64,000 nucleotides of DNA from Siphonodentalium dalli (Eukaryota; Mollusca; Scaphopoda; Gadilida; Siphonodentaliidae), in the NCBI GenBank assembly GCA_032622095.1, contig CP136066.1, positions 208,137,655 through 208,201,654 of the forward strand, read 5' to 3'. The notes beneath the pieces are model-generated. The model did no database searches, had not been told where the DNA came from, and was given only the letters and a program-made list of their open reading frames with translations. Shown here one piece after another: positions 47,609 through 60,918 of this stretch; position 1 is the first letter of the stretch; the number at the start of each line of letters is the position of its first letter. The position numbers and the translations under genes are program-made.

Positions 47609-49010
47609 CGGAATGATAATCACAATTCATGCGACAAATGTTATATACAGGTATTTGCAAAACAACATTTAACACTTCCATGACTGGAGCTTCCTGAAAT
47701 TTTGCGAAAAGCCTGTGCCAATGCATTCTATTATATATACGAGTTTAGGTAGCCTCGCATATATAATAAAATACATTGGCCTAACAATATTTCATTGACC
47801 TTGTAAGCCAGTGCATTCTCTTATATATGCGAGGCTTCCTATATGGGAGACTCGCATATATAAGAAAATGCACTGACACAGGGTAATCAATGCTGCACCA
47901 GCGCAGCTCCCATTATACACGAAAGAGTTAAACAAATATATCAGAATCTCATCAAGTGAAGAACTTTCGGAATTGTAATCACAATTCATGCGACAAATGT
48001 TATATATAGGTATTTGCAAAACAACAGTTAACCCTGCCATGACTGGAGCTTCCTGAAATTTTGAGAAAACCCTGTGCCAATACATTCTCTTATATATGCG
48101 AGTTAGGTAGCCTCGCATATATAATAAAATACATTGGCCTAACAATATTTCGTTGACATTGTAAGCCAGTGCATTCTCTTATATATATATGATAGGCTTC
48201 CTATACGAGAGACTCGCATATATAAGAAAATGCACTGACACAGGGTAATTAATGCTGCACCAGCGCAGCTCCCATTATATACGAAAGAAGAACTATCGGA
48301 ATTGTAATCACAATTCATGCGACAAATGTTATTTATAGGTATTTGCAAAACAACATTTAACCCTGACATGACTGGAGCTTCCTGAAATTTTGAAAAAAGC
48401 CTGTGCCAATACATTCTCTTATATATGCGAGTTTAGGTATAGCCTCGCATATATACTAAAATACATTGGCCTAACAATATGTCAATGACCTTGTAACCCA
48501 GTGCATTCTCTTATATATGCGAGTCTTCCTATACGGGAGACTCGCATATATAAGAATATGCACTGTCACAGGGTATTCAATGCTGCACCAGCGCAGCTCC
48601 CGTTATATTTGAAAGAGTTAAACAAATATATCAGAATCCCCTAAATTGAAGAACTTTCGGAATTGTAATCACAATTCATGCGACAAATGTTATATATATA
48701 GGTATTTGCAAAACAACATTTAACTCTTACATGACTGGAGCTTCCACAAATGTTGCGAAAACCCTGTGCGAATGCATTCTCTTATATATGCGAGTTTAGG
48801 TATAGCCTCGCATATATAATAAAATACATTGGCCTAACAACATTTCAATGACCTTGTAACCCAGTGTATTCTCTTATATATGCGAGTCTTTCAATACGGG
48901 AGACTCGCATATATAATAAAATGCACTGTCACAGGGTATTCAATGCTGCACCAGCGCAGCTCCCGTTATATTTGAAAGAGTTCAACAAATATATCAGAAT
49001 CTCCTCAATA
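47609..49010 (+). repeat. Four tandem copies of a double-hairpin element
   Basis: Units of 329-361 bp start at 47609, 47968, 48297 and 48658 (CGGAATTGTAATCACAATTC). Each holds a TTAACCCT-type terminus with CATGACTGGAGCTTCC, a first hairpin (ATGCATTCTCTTATATATGC type), CCTAACAATATTTC, a second hairpin, CAGCGCAGCTCCC and a right end AAAGAGTTAA. Confidence 0.85.
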
Positions 49011-49337
49011 AAATTAAAAAAAATAAAATAAAAAACAAGTTTTTATCTTTGGGTCCCTTTAAACGAAACCGCTATCGCGCATTTACAAACACTGCGCAAT
49101 AAGAAAAGTCTTTCTATCTGAACAATCAGATGTTCTCAGATAATATTTGAAGATAAACAATCGAGGACAAGTGTACGTACAGGAGACGTGCGTCTGGGTC
49201 GGCCACACGAACGGTAGTATACAAACGTACAGATAAGGCGACACGGTTATCTAACTGCGTATACAAATCGATTCGAGCAAATAGCCGAATACAAAACTTT
49301 AATTTAATTGTTGTGTTTGGTTTTGCATCAATTTCAG

Positions 49338-49522
49338 AGTGACATATCTATAATATAGATTTGTATATAGATTAATTGTTATGTGCACCCAAGCAGGAGC
49401 ACCAGTTTATCTTTCAACAAATGAATAGAGAAAAGATGCTGTTAATCCAATTAAGGTGTACTAGGCTGTTACATTCTATTATTTGTGTTACCTTTATCGT
49501 GACATTTGTAAACTGCCGCAAG
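49338..49522 (+). CDS. Candidate first coding exon encoding a signal peptide
   Basis: A TTGCATCAATTTCAG acceptor ends at 49337. An ATG at 49421 in acceptable context opens a frame MNREKMLLIQLRCTRLLHSI continuing through IICVTFIVTFVNC, which has the basic-hydrophobic-polar layout of a signal peptide or signal anchor. A donor-like CGCAAG|GTAGAC lies at 49522/49523, just after the hydrophobic core, a common place for the first intron of secreted-protein genes. No following exon is recognisable; downstream DNA is repeat. The evidence is splice grammar only. Confidence 0.2.
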
Positions 49523-49714
49523 GTAGACCCTCTCTGTACATCATTAGTGAAGTTTCCACTACCGACGTCCAAGACAGGGGTGCCTCTACTGTTGGGCCGG
49601 GATACGAGCACCCCCCCCCCCCCCGCTCATAAATTATGGGCATCACAAAACAAGACAGGGAATATGTTTCTTTGCTTATATTTGATCCTCGATAATCTAC
49701 TGTAAAGTATGGGA

Positions 49715-50090
49715 AGGTCCCAGTTCGAAATTGCTTGCTTTTTGTTGACTTTATTGAGCCGATATCGCAAAAAAAAACAACAACATTGAATTAATAATTA
49801 CCCTGGAGTAATTCCATGATTGTAAGTGTAGCAAAGCAAAATTGGCCAAAAAAGTTCCTTAACTAATGTAATCTCGAGCGGGGACCTTTGTGTATACTGA
49901 TAAATAAACCATTAAGCAACAGGTATTACTAGTAACAAAGAAAATATTCCCCGCGTTATTTTTTCGACTTTATATAAGGTTCCATGTGAAAACTTCAGTA
50001 AAGTTCCCAGGTTTTGTTCTGGTGGAATATAATCTCTACGGGCGTTAGTCAGAGAAGAGATTCGTGGCATGATCTTGTTCCGCGGGTACC
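49715..50090 (+). repeat. Dispersed repeat, copy of 34.8-35.1 kb
   Basis: Shares TTGAGCCGATATCGCA, ATTCCCCGCGTTAT, TTCGACTTTATATAAGGTTC and GGGCGTTAGTCAGAGAAGAG with the foldback at 34746-35108. Confidence 0.6.
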
Positions 50091-50589
50091 GGAAGAAAAT
50101 CACAAAATGTCACACGCTAGATTTTTCGACATATATTGTTTCCATGGATACTTGCACGAGGTGTCAATGGACCTTTCCACAGCTGCCAATCAAATAATGA
50201 TTAGCATATATTTTCTACCAATCAGCGACTGGGCCGATCGCTTGCTGCATTGATAATTCTTTGTTCACTCTAAATTTGACATCCGCGTATACTTTCAGTG
50301 TTAAATTACCTATTTTGAAACAACTCTTTTGTTGTCAAATCAGGGGGGGGGGGTCAGGAATTTTTTTTCCGCCCTCTGTGTATCCACCACCCCCTAATAT
50401 ATATTTTGTTCAATTCTGGGATAGGGACCCACCCCCTCCAAACTGCTTCAAATGACTATTTTACTCAGTTTTCCTGATCTTTTCCGATCAATGTTCCGTA
50501 TCATGATTATAGAATCATTCCTACTTTTTATTTACCAACAAGACTATAAAGTTTGAAATCAATTCTCCAATAAATGTGGGCTGTATGGT

Positions 50590-51060
50590 ATGCTGATAGA
50601 TTGACATCTGAAATCCAAGATGGCTGCTGGTGGTCATGTTTGTTTTAAACAAATTTTGGGGGAAAATGGAGGCTCTCATCTAGAGGTCACTTCGAAGGTC
50701 CATATGAAGTTTGGTGACGATTGGATGTGAAATGTGATCTGTAAAGTGTGCTAAAGGATTTGGTCACACAAAGAGTAAAATACAAGATGGCCGCTGGCAG
50801 CCATTTTTTTTTTTTTTTTTTTACAAAATTAGGGGGAAAATGGTAGGAACCCATCGAGAGGTCACACCGAAGATCCATATGAGGGTTGATAATGATCGGA
50901 TGAGGGATAAGCTCTGTCGGGTGTGTTAAAGGATTTAGTGATGCAAAGAGTAAAATCCACGATGGCTGCCAGCGGCCATATCTTTCATAAAAAGTTAATC
51001 AAATTTGACAGCTCCCATCTAGAGGTGATCCTAGACCCATGTACCGAATATCGTTGAAAT
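50590..51060 (+). repeat. Degenerate ~170-bp repeats with AAGATGGCCGCTGG
   Basis: Units contain AAAGAGTAAAATACAAGATG, GCTGGCAGCCAT and CCATATGAAGTTTGGTGACG. Related units occur in elements A-C and near 55205. Confidence 0.65.
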
Positions 51061-51994
51061 CGGTCAAAGTTTGTTTTAACACCTTTGTTTTATTTTCTTA
51101 TGGTATGGTTGAATAGTCAATTTGTATTTGAAGAGTTCACATTTATTTTGAAGAATCTATTATTGTGTTATGTTTTCATTTATATCGGGTTGAATAAATG
51201 ATTTTTAATAGAACTATTTAAATCTGAGACTTTTAATGTCAATGTGCATTGATAGATCCTTGATGAAAACATTTAGCAAGCTGACCTTTTTATTACCCCT
51301 TGGTGTCATCCCTCATTATTAACTGATGGTGAACTCAAACCCCCTACCAAGAGCTAAGTGCATACCTATTATATAATAGAAGCATTCTTAAAACCTTTTG
51401 TCCCATTATTTTGAAGAAAATTGACTCTAGGAAAAAAATTACAACAGGGCCAGGGAAAAATGTGTAAGCTGGGCTGCCGAACCACCAACCCACCCCCGCC
51501 TAGTCTTCGGGAAAAAAATTGCAGACCATAATAAACTGAAATTTATATTGGCACCATGATGTTGGACATTTATCCATGGTTATATAACACTGGTTTTTTT
51601 TTGCGCGCGACACTTGTCATAATTTTCAAAATTAAAGGCGACAAGACAAGCTGATACGCTATATAATTAAACTAGTTCCCCAGACGCTTTGTCTCATAGC
51701 AACATTAAGATCCTCCTAGTAGTGATAATGTTTGGAAATCTCCACAAACATTATGGTGTTTCGGGTCTATAAAGGATATTATTTTTTTTCTGTAAACATA
51801 ATATAAATAGAGTTTTTGTAAACACATGTAGCTCTACTCACTGGTCGACTTCGGAATGTGGTGATAAATAACATTCTTCTATTGAATATAGTTTTTTGTA
51901 TCATACTAACGGAATTATTACATAGGGGAGATCATTCCCAAGATGCCATCTTCGTGCTAGAGGGGTCTACGTATAGTTACTACGTTTTCAGATT
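51061..51994. other. AT-rich non-coding stretch
   Basis: Nothing that I can support as a gene. Confidence 0.4.
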
Positions 51995-52251
51995 TGTCGT
52001 AAGACGGGATTTTTTTTTACCCTGTGCCAATGCATTCTCTTATATATGCGAGTCGACCATAGGTCGCCTCGCATATATAAGAGAATGCATTGGCCTAACA
52101 ATTTTTTAAATAAATGTTTCTTACAATTTTTAGGACATAAAATAAAAAACATCCATTACCCTGCAGGGAGCCCACACACATATATATAGAAGCATATAGA
52201 AGAGTGTCGTCTGCTCATGTTTGTCTGGGGCTCTGTATGGGTGAAATTATA
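51995..52251 (+). mobile_element. Truncated hairpin TIR element (53.3-kb family)
   Basis: GTCGTAAGACGGGATTTTTT, then TACCCTGTGCC and a hairpin (52026-52094), then sequence collinear with the copy at 53310 through GGTGAAATTATAA, where similarity stops. The right TIR is lost. Confidence 0.7.
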
Positions 52252-52799
52252 ACCAGGAACCAGTCTATTCAACAAGAGACATTTAGTGTGCGCAAATAAA
52301 TGACAAAGTCACAAAAACAACGACAGACGACATATTAATAGCAATATTCGTCTTTGTTCACCGAAAAGTTGCAAACCGAGTCGCCTGGCCTTTTCAGTCA
52401 TAGTATAGGAGGTTGCAGCGTCACTATATCTATGATAAGTGTGAAGTGTGACTCGATCAAAGGCGCCAGTGAGGTGGGGCAATTAACAGGGAATTTAATG
52501 ATACAAAGAATGTTATCGCATATTTTTTAATCTTAGAAATCGTATATACATTTAAACAATTTATCAGAAAACAATATTCGATGAAAAAAAGTATATCTTA
52601 CAAAGTGAGATCAACATGAAAACCTTTCGACAAAGAATGACTATGCAGTAATAAACATTATGTAAACAAATTCTCACCTGCCTTAAAATCAATAGAGCAG
52701 GTGTCATCATAATCTCAATGTCCAAACAAACAACACATTATATTGGCTACATACATGCATTACGTTCGTGGCCTTTTGAAAAATGGAGGAGAGCCTCAA

Positions 52800-53092
52800 T
52801 AGCTCCCGTTACATATCATCCACAGACCGTTACATATCATCCACAGACCGTTACATATCATCTACAGACCGTTACATATCATATACAGACCGTTACATAC
52901 CATATACAGACCGTTACATATCATCTACAGACCGTTACATTACATATCATCTACAGACCGTTACATATCATCTACAGACCGTTACATATCATCCACAGAC
53001 CGTTACATATCATATACAGACCGTTACATAACATCTACAGACCGTTACATATCATCTACAGACCGTTACATATCATCTACAGACCGTTTCAC
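52800..53092 (+). repeat. 21-bp minisatellite, about 14 copies
   Basis: The unit is GTTACATATCATCTACAGACC. It is in multiples of three and hence open, but not protein-like. Confidence 0.92.
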
Positions 53093-53309
53093 TATTTTTT
53101 TTCATAACATTCACATCGTTATTACTTGCTCCACTTTCCTCGAAACCACTTACACGGCAACAGTTTTAAAGCCACACCGTCCTGTAAATAAATGTGCCTC
53201 TGTCTGGAGGACGGTGCTCACATGCGTGTTAATTGACCGGGGCACCGTTCTCCAAAGAAACCCAACATCACCTTATTACACTAACTTACCGTTTATAACA
53301 CTAATAACA

Positions 53310-53762
53310 TGTGACTCGCCATATCAAATCCAGTCGTAAGTCGGTATTTTTTTTACCCTGTGCCAATGCATTCTCTTATATATGCGAGTCGACCATAGGT
53401 CGCCTCGCATATATAAGAGAATGCATTGGCCTAACAATTTTTTATCATTTTTTTTAAATAAATGTTTCTTACAATTTTTAGGACATAAAATAAAAAACAT
53501 CCATTACCCTGCAGGGAGCCCCACACATATATATAGAAGCATATAGAAGAGTGTCGTCTGCCACTTTGTCTGGGGCTCTGTATGGGTGAAATTATAAAAT
53601 TGTAAAAATTTGTTAGTAGTTTATTCTAACCTCCCTTTGGGAGAGTCTAAATTACAATGCGTATTTATATAACATATGGTCGACTCGCATATATAAGAGA
53701 ATGCATTGGCACAGGGTAAAAAAAATCCCGACTTACGACTGGATTTGATACGGCGGGTCACA
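53310..53762 (+). mobile_element. Hairpin TIR element with CCAGTCGTAAGTCGG ends
   Basis: TIRs of about 85 bp: TGTGACTCGCC, ATCAAATCCAGTCGTAAGTC, a T-run and TACCCTGTGCCAATGCATTC at the left, mirrored at the right (to 53762). The left TIR runs into a full hairpin (53362-53430), the right into a half. No coding sequence and no clear target duplication. Confidence 0.75.
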
Positions 53763-55200
53763 CATTTACAACATATTTATATTCATATTCCAGGGAGAGG
53801 GACTCCCATAAGTTTCATAAGTTGTGCCCCAATCCCCGGTGCACCCTCATTTCTGAATCCAATCTTTTTACTGTTATGTCATCAATGTATACTTCAATCA
53901 CAATAACATATGTACAAGTTTCCCTTAGATCAACACAGGAGAGCTATAGCTCCAATGCCTAATTGAAAAAAAAAAATTAAAAAATTTAGCTCCAATGCCT
54001 ATGGGTGACTATTTTAGGAAATCTGAATTAATGACTATTTTTCCCCAATTTGTGAATCATGCATGGTGTAATGCATAATCAACTTATTGTACTATAATTC
54101 AAGGGGAAAAAAGCTACCATACTTCATTTCACTTGTTGAAAGGTTAAGCCATAATCGGCCGCCCAGGAGACGCTAAAGCTCGGCTCGAATCAAATTTAGT
54201 GCACTCGTTTAATAAATTTCGTATATAATTGCGACTCATTACAGATCCTCTATTTATCACCCTGTCATTTTCGGTAACTCGTGTAATTAAGACAAGCGAC
54301 GGAAGTATATTAATACTATATCACGTGACATATCTCTGTATGAATCTAATTTAGGATTAACACTAATGAATCCTCTGTCTGGCATAAGATTGAATGGTAG
54401 ATGGTGGGTAGTGGTATATTGTCAGGTAACAATGGTGGGATTAAAGAAGTATAGACACGGTATTTGAAGGTTTGGACATAATTATATAGAAAGTTAGATG
54501 TTAAATAAAACAAACATATTCTTTAAGTTTTTTTAGTTTGGCAAAACAAAAATCAGAACTGGCTTAAAATTTTTGCCTAAAAGATTTTTCAGCGAAATGT
54601 GCACCCCCCCCCCCACCTGTCGCCACGTCCCTTAACGCGGCATAATTTCCCGAGCGTTGGATTTGTTTTCAAATTGCATTTGAGAAAGATACCATAACAG
54701 TTGTAGTTATCCGAAAGTCAATGGAACTATTTTTTTTAAAGTGTATAAGCCCCATAACTCTGGCAAACATTATTGGCCAAATAGTAAATATCAGATTCGA
54801 AAACAAATTGAACTTTTGAAACAATTCGTGCATATTTTAAGTATGCTTGGTGATGATCGAGCGACCATAATTGGAAACCAAGACAATCCGAATTTGAACT
54901 TGAATGGAACTTGACCTGTATATTGACAAGTATCACAAGTTCGATGTTGGCAGAAACACACCCACTGAAACAACTTTAAAAAAATCGCGAAATTAGTCAT
55001 CTCACCAGGGGTGGGTGGGTGGTCAAAGCCACCAACAAGCAATTGTTTCCGCAACTAAAAAAAAACATTCCTGCTTGTTTTTTAGTGTTTTGGCAATGAG
55101 TTGGGCTTCAAAACCACTTTGAATGAGAGAAATAATGTAATTCTAACTGGTAAACTGACTGCAGGCAGTTATCGTGTTGTAATTTGTTGCAATTTTGAAA
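53763..55200. other. AT-rich non-coding stretch
   Basis: GAGCTATAGCTCCAATGCCT is partly repeated at 53987. No gene that I can support. Confidence 0.4.
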
Positions 55201-55858
55201 TCCAAGATGGCCGCTGGCAGCCATGTTTTTTTGGCCGAATGACCTCAAAATGACTCATTCCTATTTACATGTCCATGTTAACATCCATGATAAATAGTAT
55301 GCACAGAAATTCATATACAGCTGTTTACAGTGAATTTCCCCCCGCAAATCTCTGTTTTAGTGTTAAAATGGGGGTGGGTGTCAAAAAATGGTCGGAAAAA
55401 ACTGCCGAAAACGGAACAAAATTTGGCGGTGGTGGTGGGTGGGTACAAAAAATTATCGAAAGGGAAAAAATGCCATACGTGCCTGAAATTTTTTTCCGAC
55501 CCCCCCCCCCCCCCCCCCCCTGATCTCACCAAAGATATCACACAATCTACATCTTATTTTCAATGAATCCCATTATCTGATGGCGTATACCTCGACAAAA
55601 TTAAAGGAGACTAACTTGATCTATCGTTCCGAAAACTTGCGAAATCTACTAGAAGTTTGGGGGTAATGTCCGCCCAATATTCAAGGTGTCAGATTAGTCA
55701 CACGGTATATTAATTAATATTTAATCTGGGTAGGATTAGATATATTTTTTAATCTAACGCGATGGAATCTGGTGCAGGTGGTCTGTCTGCGGGAACTAGA
55801 TATAACATGTCTATTGCATAAAACTAATTCGAACCGGGAAGGTGGTTATATATAAGTT

Positions 55859-58395
55859 GGTCACGCATGTCCGATCTCGTTGCCAATTTGTTTTACATGT
55901 AATTCTGTTTGAAAATATGATTTATCATAACAACCAGGAAGCAACGATTCGAGAATCGTCCATTATTGAAACTGCGCACGAAACAAACATTATTTGGGTT
56001 TTTTTTGTCGTCGTTATCAACCGTTTAAATATAGTTACCCACAAGTTCACGATATATGTACTACGCAATAAAGAACTGACAATGAAACGTCGCGATTGAG
56101 AGCCAAAAAAAATAAATAATAAAGCTTGTGTTTGGGGTTACAGTCTTCTGAACAAATTGGTGGAGTTTTACATTTTTTGTTATCGAAGTATTTTAAAGAT
56201 GTTTTCAGGGTTTCATTACTCCAATTACAACAACAACATAAACAACCCCAATTTAACATCGTTTTTTCTTTATTCTGTTTTAAAAAAAGTGGGTCACACG
56301 TGTCCGATCTCGTTGCCAATTTGTTTTACATGTAATCCTTTTTGAAATCAAATTTTTCATATCAACCAAGAAGGATTGATTAGAAAATCGTCCATTGTTG
56401 AAACTGCGCACAAAACAAACATTATCGTTTTATTTTCGTCGTTATCAAACGTTCAATATAGTTAGCCGCAAGTCCACGAATATAGGGACCACGCAATAAA
56501 GAACTGATAATGAAATGGCACGATTGAGAACCAACATAAACTGATAATGCAAAAAAAAAATCAAATAAAGCTTGTGTTTGGGGTTATATTCTTCTGAATC
56601 GCCGCGATAGAGAACCAATATAAACTGATAATGCCAAAAATAAAGAAAGCTTGTTTTTGGGGTGATATTCTTCTGAACAAATTGGGTATGTAGGGATTTT
56701 TGGGCTTTTACATTTTTTTCTCGAAATATTTTAAAGATATTTTCAGGGTTCCAGACCTCAAATTGCAACAACAACATAAACAAATCCCATTTAACATGTT
56801 TTTTTTCTTTATTCTGTTGAAAAAATGCGTGGGTCACACTTGTCCGATTCCATCGCCAATTTGCATTATATGTAATCCTTTTTGAAAATAAACTTTATGG
56901 TCACAACCAGGAAGGAATGATTAGAGAATTGTCCATTATTGATGTTGCGCACGAAACAAACATTATTGTTTTATTGTCGTCGTTGTCAAACGTTCAAATA
57001 TAGTTACCCGCAAGTTCACGAATATAGGTACCACGGTGTAAAGAACTGATAATGAAATAGCACGATTGATAACCAATATAAACTGATAATGCCAAATCAA
57101 ATAAAGCTTGTGTTTTGGGTTATATTCTGCTGAACAAAATTGGGTGTGTGGGAATTTTGGGTTTTTTATATTTTTTTCTAGACATATTTTATTTTAAAGA
57201 TGCTTTCATGGTTTTTGAGACCTCCAATTACAACAACAGCAACATAAACAAATTTCATTTTGACATCGTTTTCTTCTTTATTCTATTGAAAAAATGTGTG
57301 GGTCAAACTTGTCCGATCCCATTGCCAATTTTATTACGTGTAGTTCTTTTTGAGAATAAAATTTATCATATCAACCGAGAATCGTCCATTATTGAAAATG
57401 CACACGAAACAAACATTATTGTGTTATTATCGTCGTTATCAACCATTTAAATATAGTTACCTGCGCTCACGAATATATAGGTACCACGCAATAATGAACT
57501 GATAATGAAACGCCGCGATTGAGGACCAATATATACTGATAATGAAATGGCACGAATGAGAACCAATATAAACTGATGCCAACAAAAAAAAGCTTGTCTT
57601 TGTGGTTATATTATTGTTTTATTGTCGACGTTATCAACTGTTTAAATATAGTTAGCCGCAAGTCCACGAATATAGGGACCACGCAATAATGAACTGATAA
57701 TGAAATGGCACGATAGAGAACCAATATAAACAGATAATGCCAAATCAAATAAAGCTTTTTTTGGGGTTATTTTCTTCTGAACAAATTGGGTGTGTAGAGA
57801 TGATTTTTTTTTTTACATTTTTTTGTTTCTCGAAATATTTTAAAGATGTTTTCAGGGTTCCCCCAATTACAACAACATAAAAAAAAATCAAATTTAACAT
57901 CGTTTTCTTCTTTCTTATATTGAAAAAATGTGTGGGTCACACTTGTCCGATCTCATTACCAATTTGTATTACATGTAATCCTTTATTGAAAATAAAATTT
58001 ATCAGATCAACCAGGAAGATTAGAGAATCGTCCATTAATGAAACTGCGCACGAAACATTACAGTATTGTTTTATATTGTCGTCGTTATCAACCATTTAAA
58101 TATAGTTACCCGCAAGCTCACGAATATATGTGCCACGCAGTAAAGAACTGATAATGAAACGCCGCAATAGAGACCAAATATAAACTGATAATGCCAAATC
58201 AAATAAAGCTTGTTTTTTGGGTGACATTCTTCTGAACAAAATTGGGTGTGTAGATATTTTTGAGTTTTTTACATTCTTTTTCTTCTCGAAATATTTAAAA
58301 GATATTTTCAGGGTTCCAGACCTCCAGTTACAACAACAACATAAAACATTTCATTTTAACTTTGTTTTCTTCTTTATTCTTTTGAAAAAATGTTG
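55859..58395 (+). repeat. Five long tandem units of 430-630 bp
   Basis: Unit starts (GGTCACACTTGTCCGATC) lie near 55859, 56291, 56831, 57300 and 57933. Each unit contains ATCGTCCATTATTGAAACTG, AGAACTGATAATGAAA, CAAATAAAGCTTGTGTTTGG and ATTTTAAAGATGTTTTCAGG. Unequal lengths come from internal duplications of the AATATAAACTGATAATGCC block. Open frames in it are artefacts. Confidence 0.85.
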
Positions 58396-58552
58396 AAAAC
58401 CAAATATAACATATAATATTATAAAAAAAAAGAATATTATTTTGTTATTGAAAAATTAACAAAATAATTTTTGGAGTCCCGATAAAACATCGAGATGATA
58501 TGAAATAAATGCATAGAAAATTCAATATCAAATAAAATAGTGTCTCTTATTT

Positions 58553-58645
58553 GCAGAATGAGGTCCCCAGAGGGTGAATTTAGTGAAGCTATCCCGCATA
58601 GCGGGCTAGCATTACTAAATTCACCCTCTGGGGACCTCGTTCTGC
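58553..58645. mobile_element. Hairpin of the AGAATGAGGTCC family
   Basis: GCAGAATGAGGTCCCCAGAG mirrored at the right with loop around CCCGCATAGCGGG; 93 bp. Confidence 0.8.
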
Positions 58646-58870
58646 TTTATAGGCCTAATCTTATCGGGAAAGATTCTTTATTATCAAATTTCTATAGAAA
58701 CTTCTTCGCATAGATTCTATTTCTTTTTTAGATTAATTTCTCTATATCCCCAAATTGGCAGACGACACATTGCATAATCGAGGTTCCCAATGGGTGTACA
58801 TCACAATATTCACCATTTGGGAAATTCAATCTAGGTCTATGTCGCCCATAGCAGATGAGGACTAAACAAG

Positions 58871-58936
58871 TGAGGTTCCCAGAAGGTGAATTTGGTGATG
58901 CTAGCCCGCTATGCATGGGGACCTCATTTTGCAAAT
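58871..58936. mobile_element. Internally deleted hairpin, same family
   Basis: TGAGGTTCCCAGAAGGTGAA, then GATGCTAGCCCGCTATGC joined directly to GGGGACCTCATTTTGC: most of the right arm is missing. Confidence 0.65.
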
Positions 58937-59545
58937 GATAGGGACACTAAACGCAGGCTTGTGTTCAAACGTGTTGTTATACACTAGAATCTAAATAAAC
59001 TGTTAAACGGGTTTCTAAAAAAATGAGCCTGTAACCAGCTGGAACCCTGAACGAATCTGTTACTTAGTAGGTGAGTAATACTGATTGCTGGGGCGCAAAC
59101 ACCTCTGTTTAGCCACAATTGATATTTTCTTACTTAGTATGTGGAATGTTCTAATGGGTAGCACTTAGAATCTCAGATTTCTGTTGAAACATTCATTTAA
59201 AGAACAGTTTGCAAGAAAACATGCAAAAAGAACACTTGTTGTAAAGTTGTTGTCCAATATATACCGGTATATATACAGGTTTGTGCATTAAAAACAATCT
59301 TCCCTGTGTGGTTAGCACTCCATTATTGACAGTAACGTCATTGTTAACTGATTAATATAGATGCATAAGCACGCGATTCACTGGGAGTGGTGTATACTGA
59401 AATATAATATTCTTATCCATATTTTGCCGAAGATAGACATGCATTATATTTGAGTAAAACAGTTTTTTAAAAATATTAGGTATAGAGGCCTCATGATTTT
59501 TAGGGTAGGTATATAGGGATAACCCAAACACAAGCTTTCTTATAG

Positions 59546-59996
59546 GCAAGCCTGCAAATAGGGTGTCTGTCATTTGCAGAATGAGGTCCCCAGAGGGTGA
59601 ATTTAGTGATGCCACCCCGCACAGCGGGCTAGCATCACCAAATTCACCCTCTGGTGACCTCATTCTGCTTAGGCCTCAACTGCTATGGGAGACCTGGGAT
59701 CATATTGAAGTTCCCCAGTTGAAGTTGGTGATGTTCACCCATTGGGCACCTCGATTATGAATTTTATCTTCTGCAAATTAGGGGGATATAGAAACTTCCC
59801 AGAAGGGAAAACGTAACTAAAACAATGTTAATTTGATACTATAATAGATACTTCCCAGAAGATGAGGCCTGAGCAGAATGAGGTCTCCAGAGGGTGAATT
59901 TTGTGATGCTAGCCCGCTATGCGGGATAGCATCACTAAATTCACCCTCTGGGGACCTCATTCTGCAAATGACAGACAAGCTATTTGCAGGCTTGCT
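59546..59996. mobile_element. Double-hairpin TIR element, AGAATGAGGTCC family
   Basis: The outer ends GCAAGCCTGCAAATAGGG and CTATTTGCAGGCTTGC are inverted, and each leads into a hairpin (59576-59668 and 59873-59965). About 200 bp lie between them, including a degenerate third unit (CCCCAGTTGAAGTTGGTGAT). No coding sequence. Confidence 0.75.
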
Positions 59997-60270
59997 TAAA
60001 GGCCAAGTAGAACGCTGCGAATGAGTACCAATATCATGTGTTGAACAGATCACTTCATATAAAACATATATAGACACAATATAAATCAAAAAGAAATACG
60101 TACATTTTGGAATGAAAACTAAAAGAATGTCGCCGGCATACAAACCCAACATTAAGGCTATTGTTCACTCGCTCGGAAGTTTACGCAGTAATTTTTGCAG
60201 GCATTTCGTCGTAGAAATCCATATGATGACAGATTATGAGTGGAAACATGTATATAAAGTGCATCTTTAT

Positions 60271-60646
60271 CAGGGGCGCCGGAAGAGGGGGGGGGCAGAG
60301 GGGGCAGCTGACCCCCTTGCCCTTGACCAAGGGGTGCGAGCGGGGGCAGGACTTGCCCTTTTTCTGGAGACAGAAAATGCTTTTTGTGCGTTTAATCTCG
60401 TGTTTTTATAGCAAAATGTGACTTTTTTGGTCCAAATACCACCAATTTCACAAGGAATATTAATTGTTTGTCAATTTTATCACAAAACGGCCATAAAAAC
60501 CGACAAATACCATTAAAATAGGGATTTTTGCCACAATGAATTTATGGTTATTTTCCCGAGTTTGCGGAGAAAATGCCTTTTTTTGCGGAAAAGTGCCCTT
60601 TTTGTAGGCTCTGCCCCCCTGCCCTTGGATGCTTCCGGCGCCCCTG
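60271..60646. mobile_element. hAT MITE with perfect 8-bp target duplication
   Basis: 376 bp, TIR CAGGGGCGCCGGAAG / CTTCCGGCGCCCCTG, flanked by ATCTTTAT (60263-60270 and 60647-60654). The 8-bp duplication and CAGGGG ends are diagnostic of hAT elements. The interior is G/C-run-rich with no transposase. Confidence 0.93.
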
Positions 60647-60782
60647 ATCTTTATCAAAGCTAAAGATAAGAGAAGTAACATTTCTGTAGTTCCACATATA
60701 GCGGTGCTAATGACACTTTTCTTTAAATACCTGTATGATTGATTCCCACATGCTAGTGACAGGTATATTTATAGGTAGTGTA

Positions 60783-60916
60783 CAGTAATGCTCTAATTAA
60801 TCGACTCCTTAACCTGAGCAGAATTATGGGTAACTTTTCAGGATTTCCGACTAAATCCTGAAAAGTTACCCATAATTTTGCTCAGGTTAAGGAGTCGATT
60901 AATTAGAGCATTACTG
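60783..60916. mobile_element. Tc1/mariner-type foldback MITE
   Basis: 134 bp, almost a perfect palindrome. CAGTAATGCTCTAATTAATC at the left is mirrored at the right, flanked by TA. The TA target and CAGT start fit Tc1/mariner-type elements. Confidence 0.85.
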
Positions 60917-60918
60917 TA

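Noticed and set aside
50341-55520. A single 5.2-kb hAT element from the C/G-run ends at 50.34 and 55.52 kb
   Set aside because: The ends look inverted (CAGGGG..GGAATTTTT) but the 8-bp flanks (TGTCAAAT and ATCTCACC) do not match, so they are more likely separate relics.
56445-56837. 130-codon minus-strand ORF
   Set aside because: It lies in the long tandem units and is not preserved in the other units.
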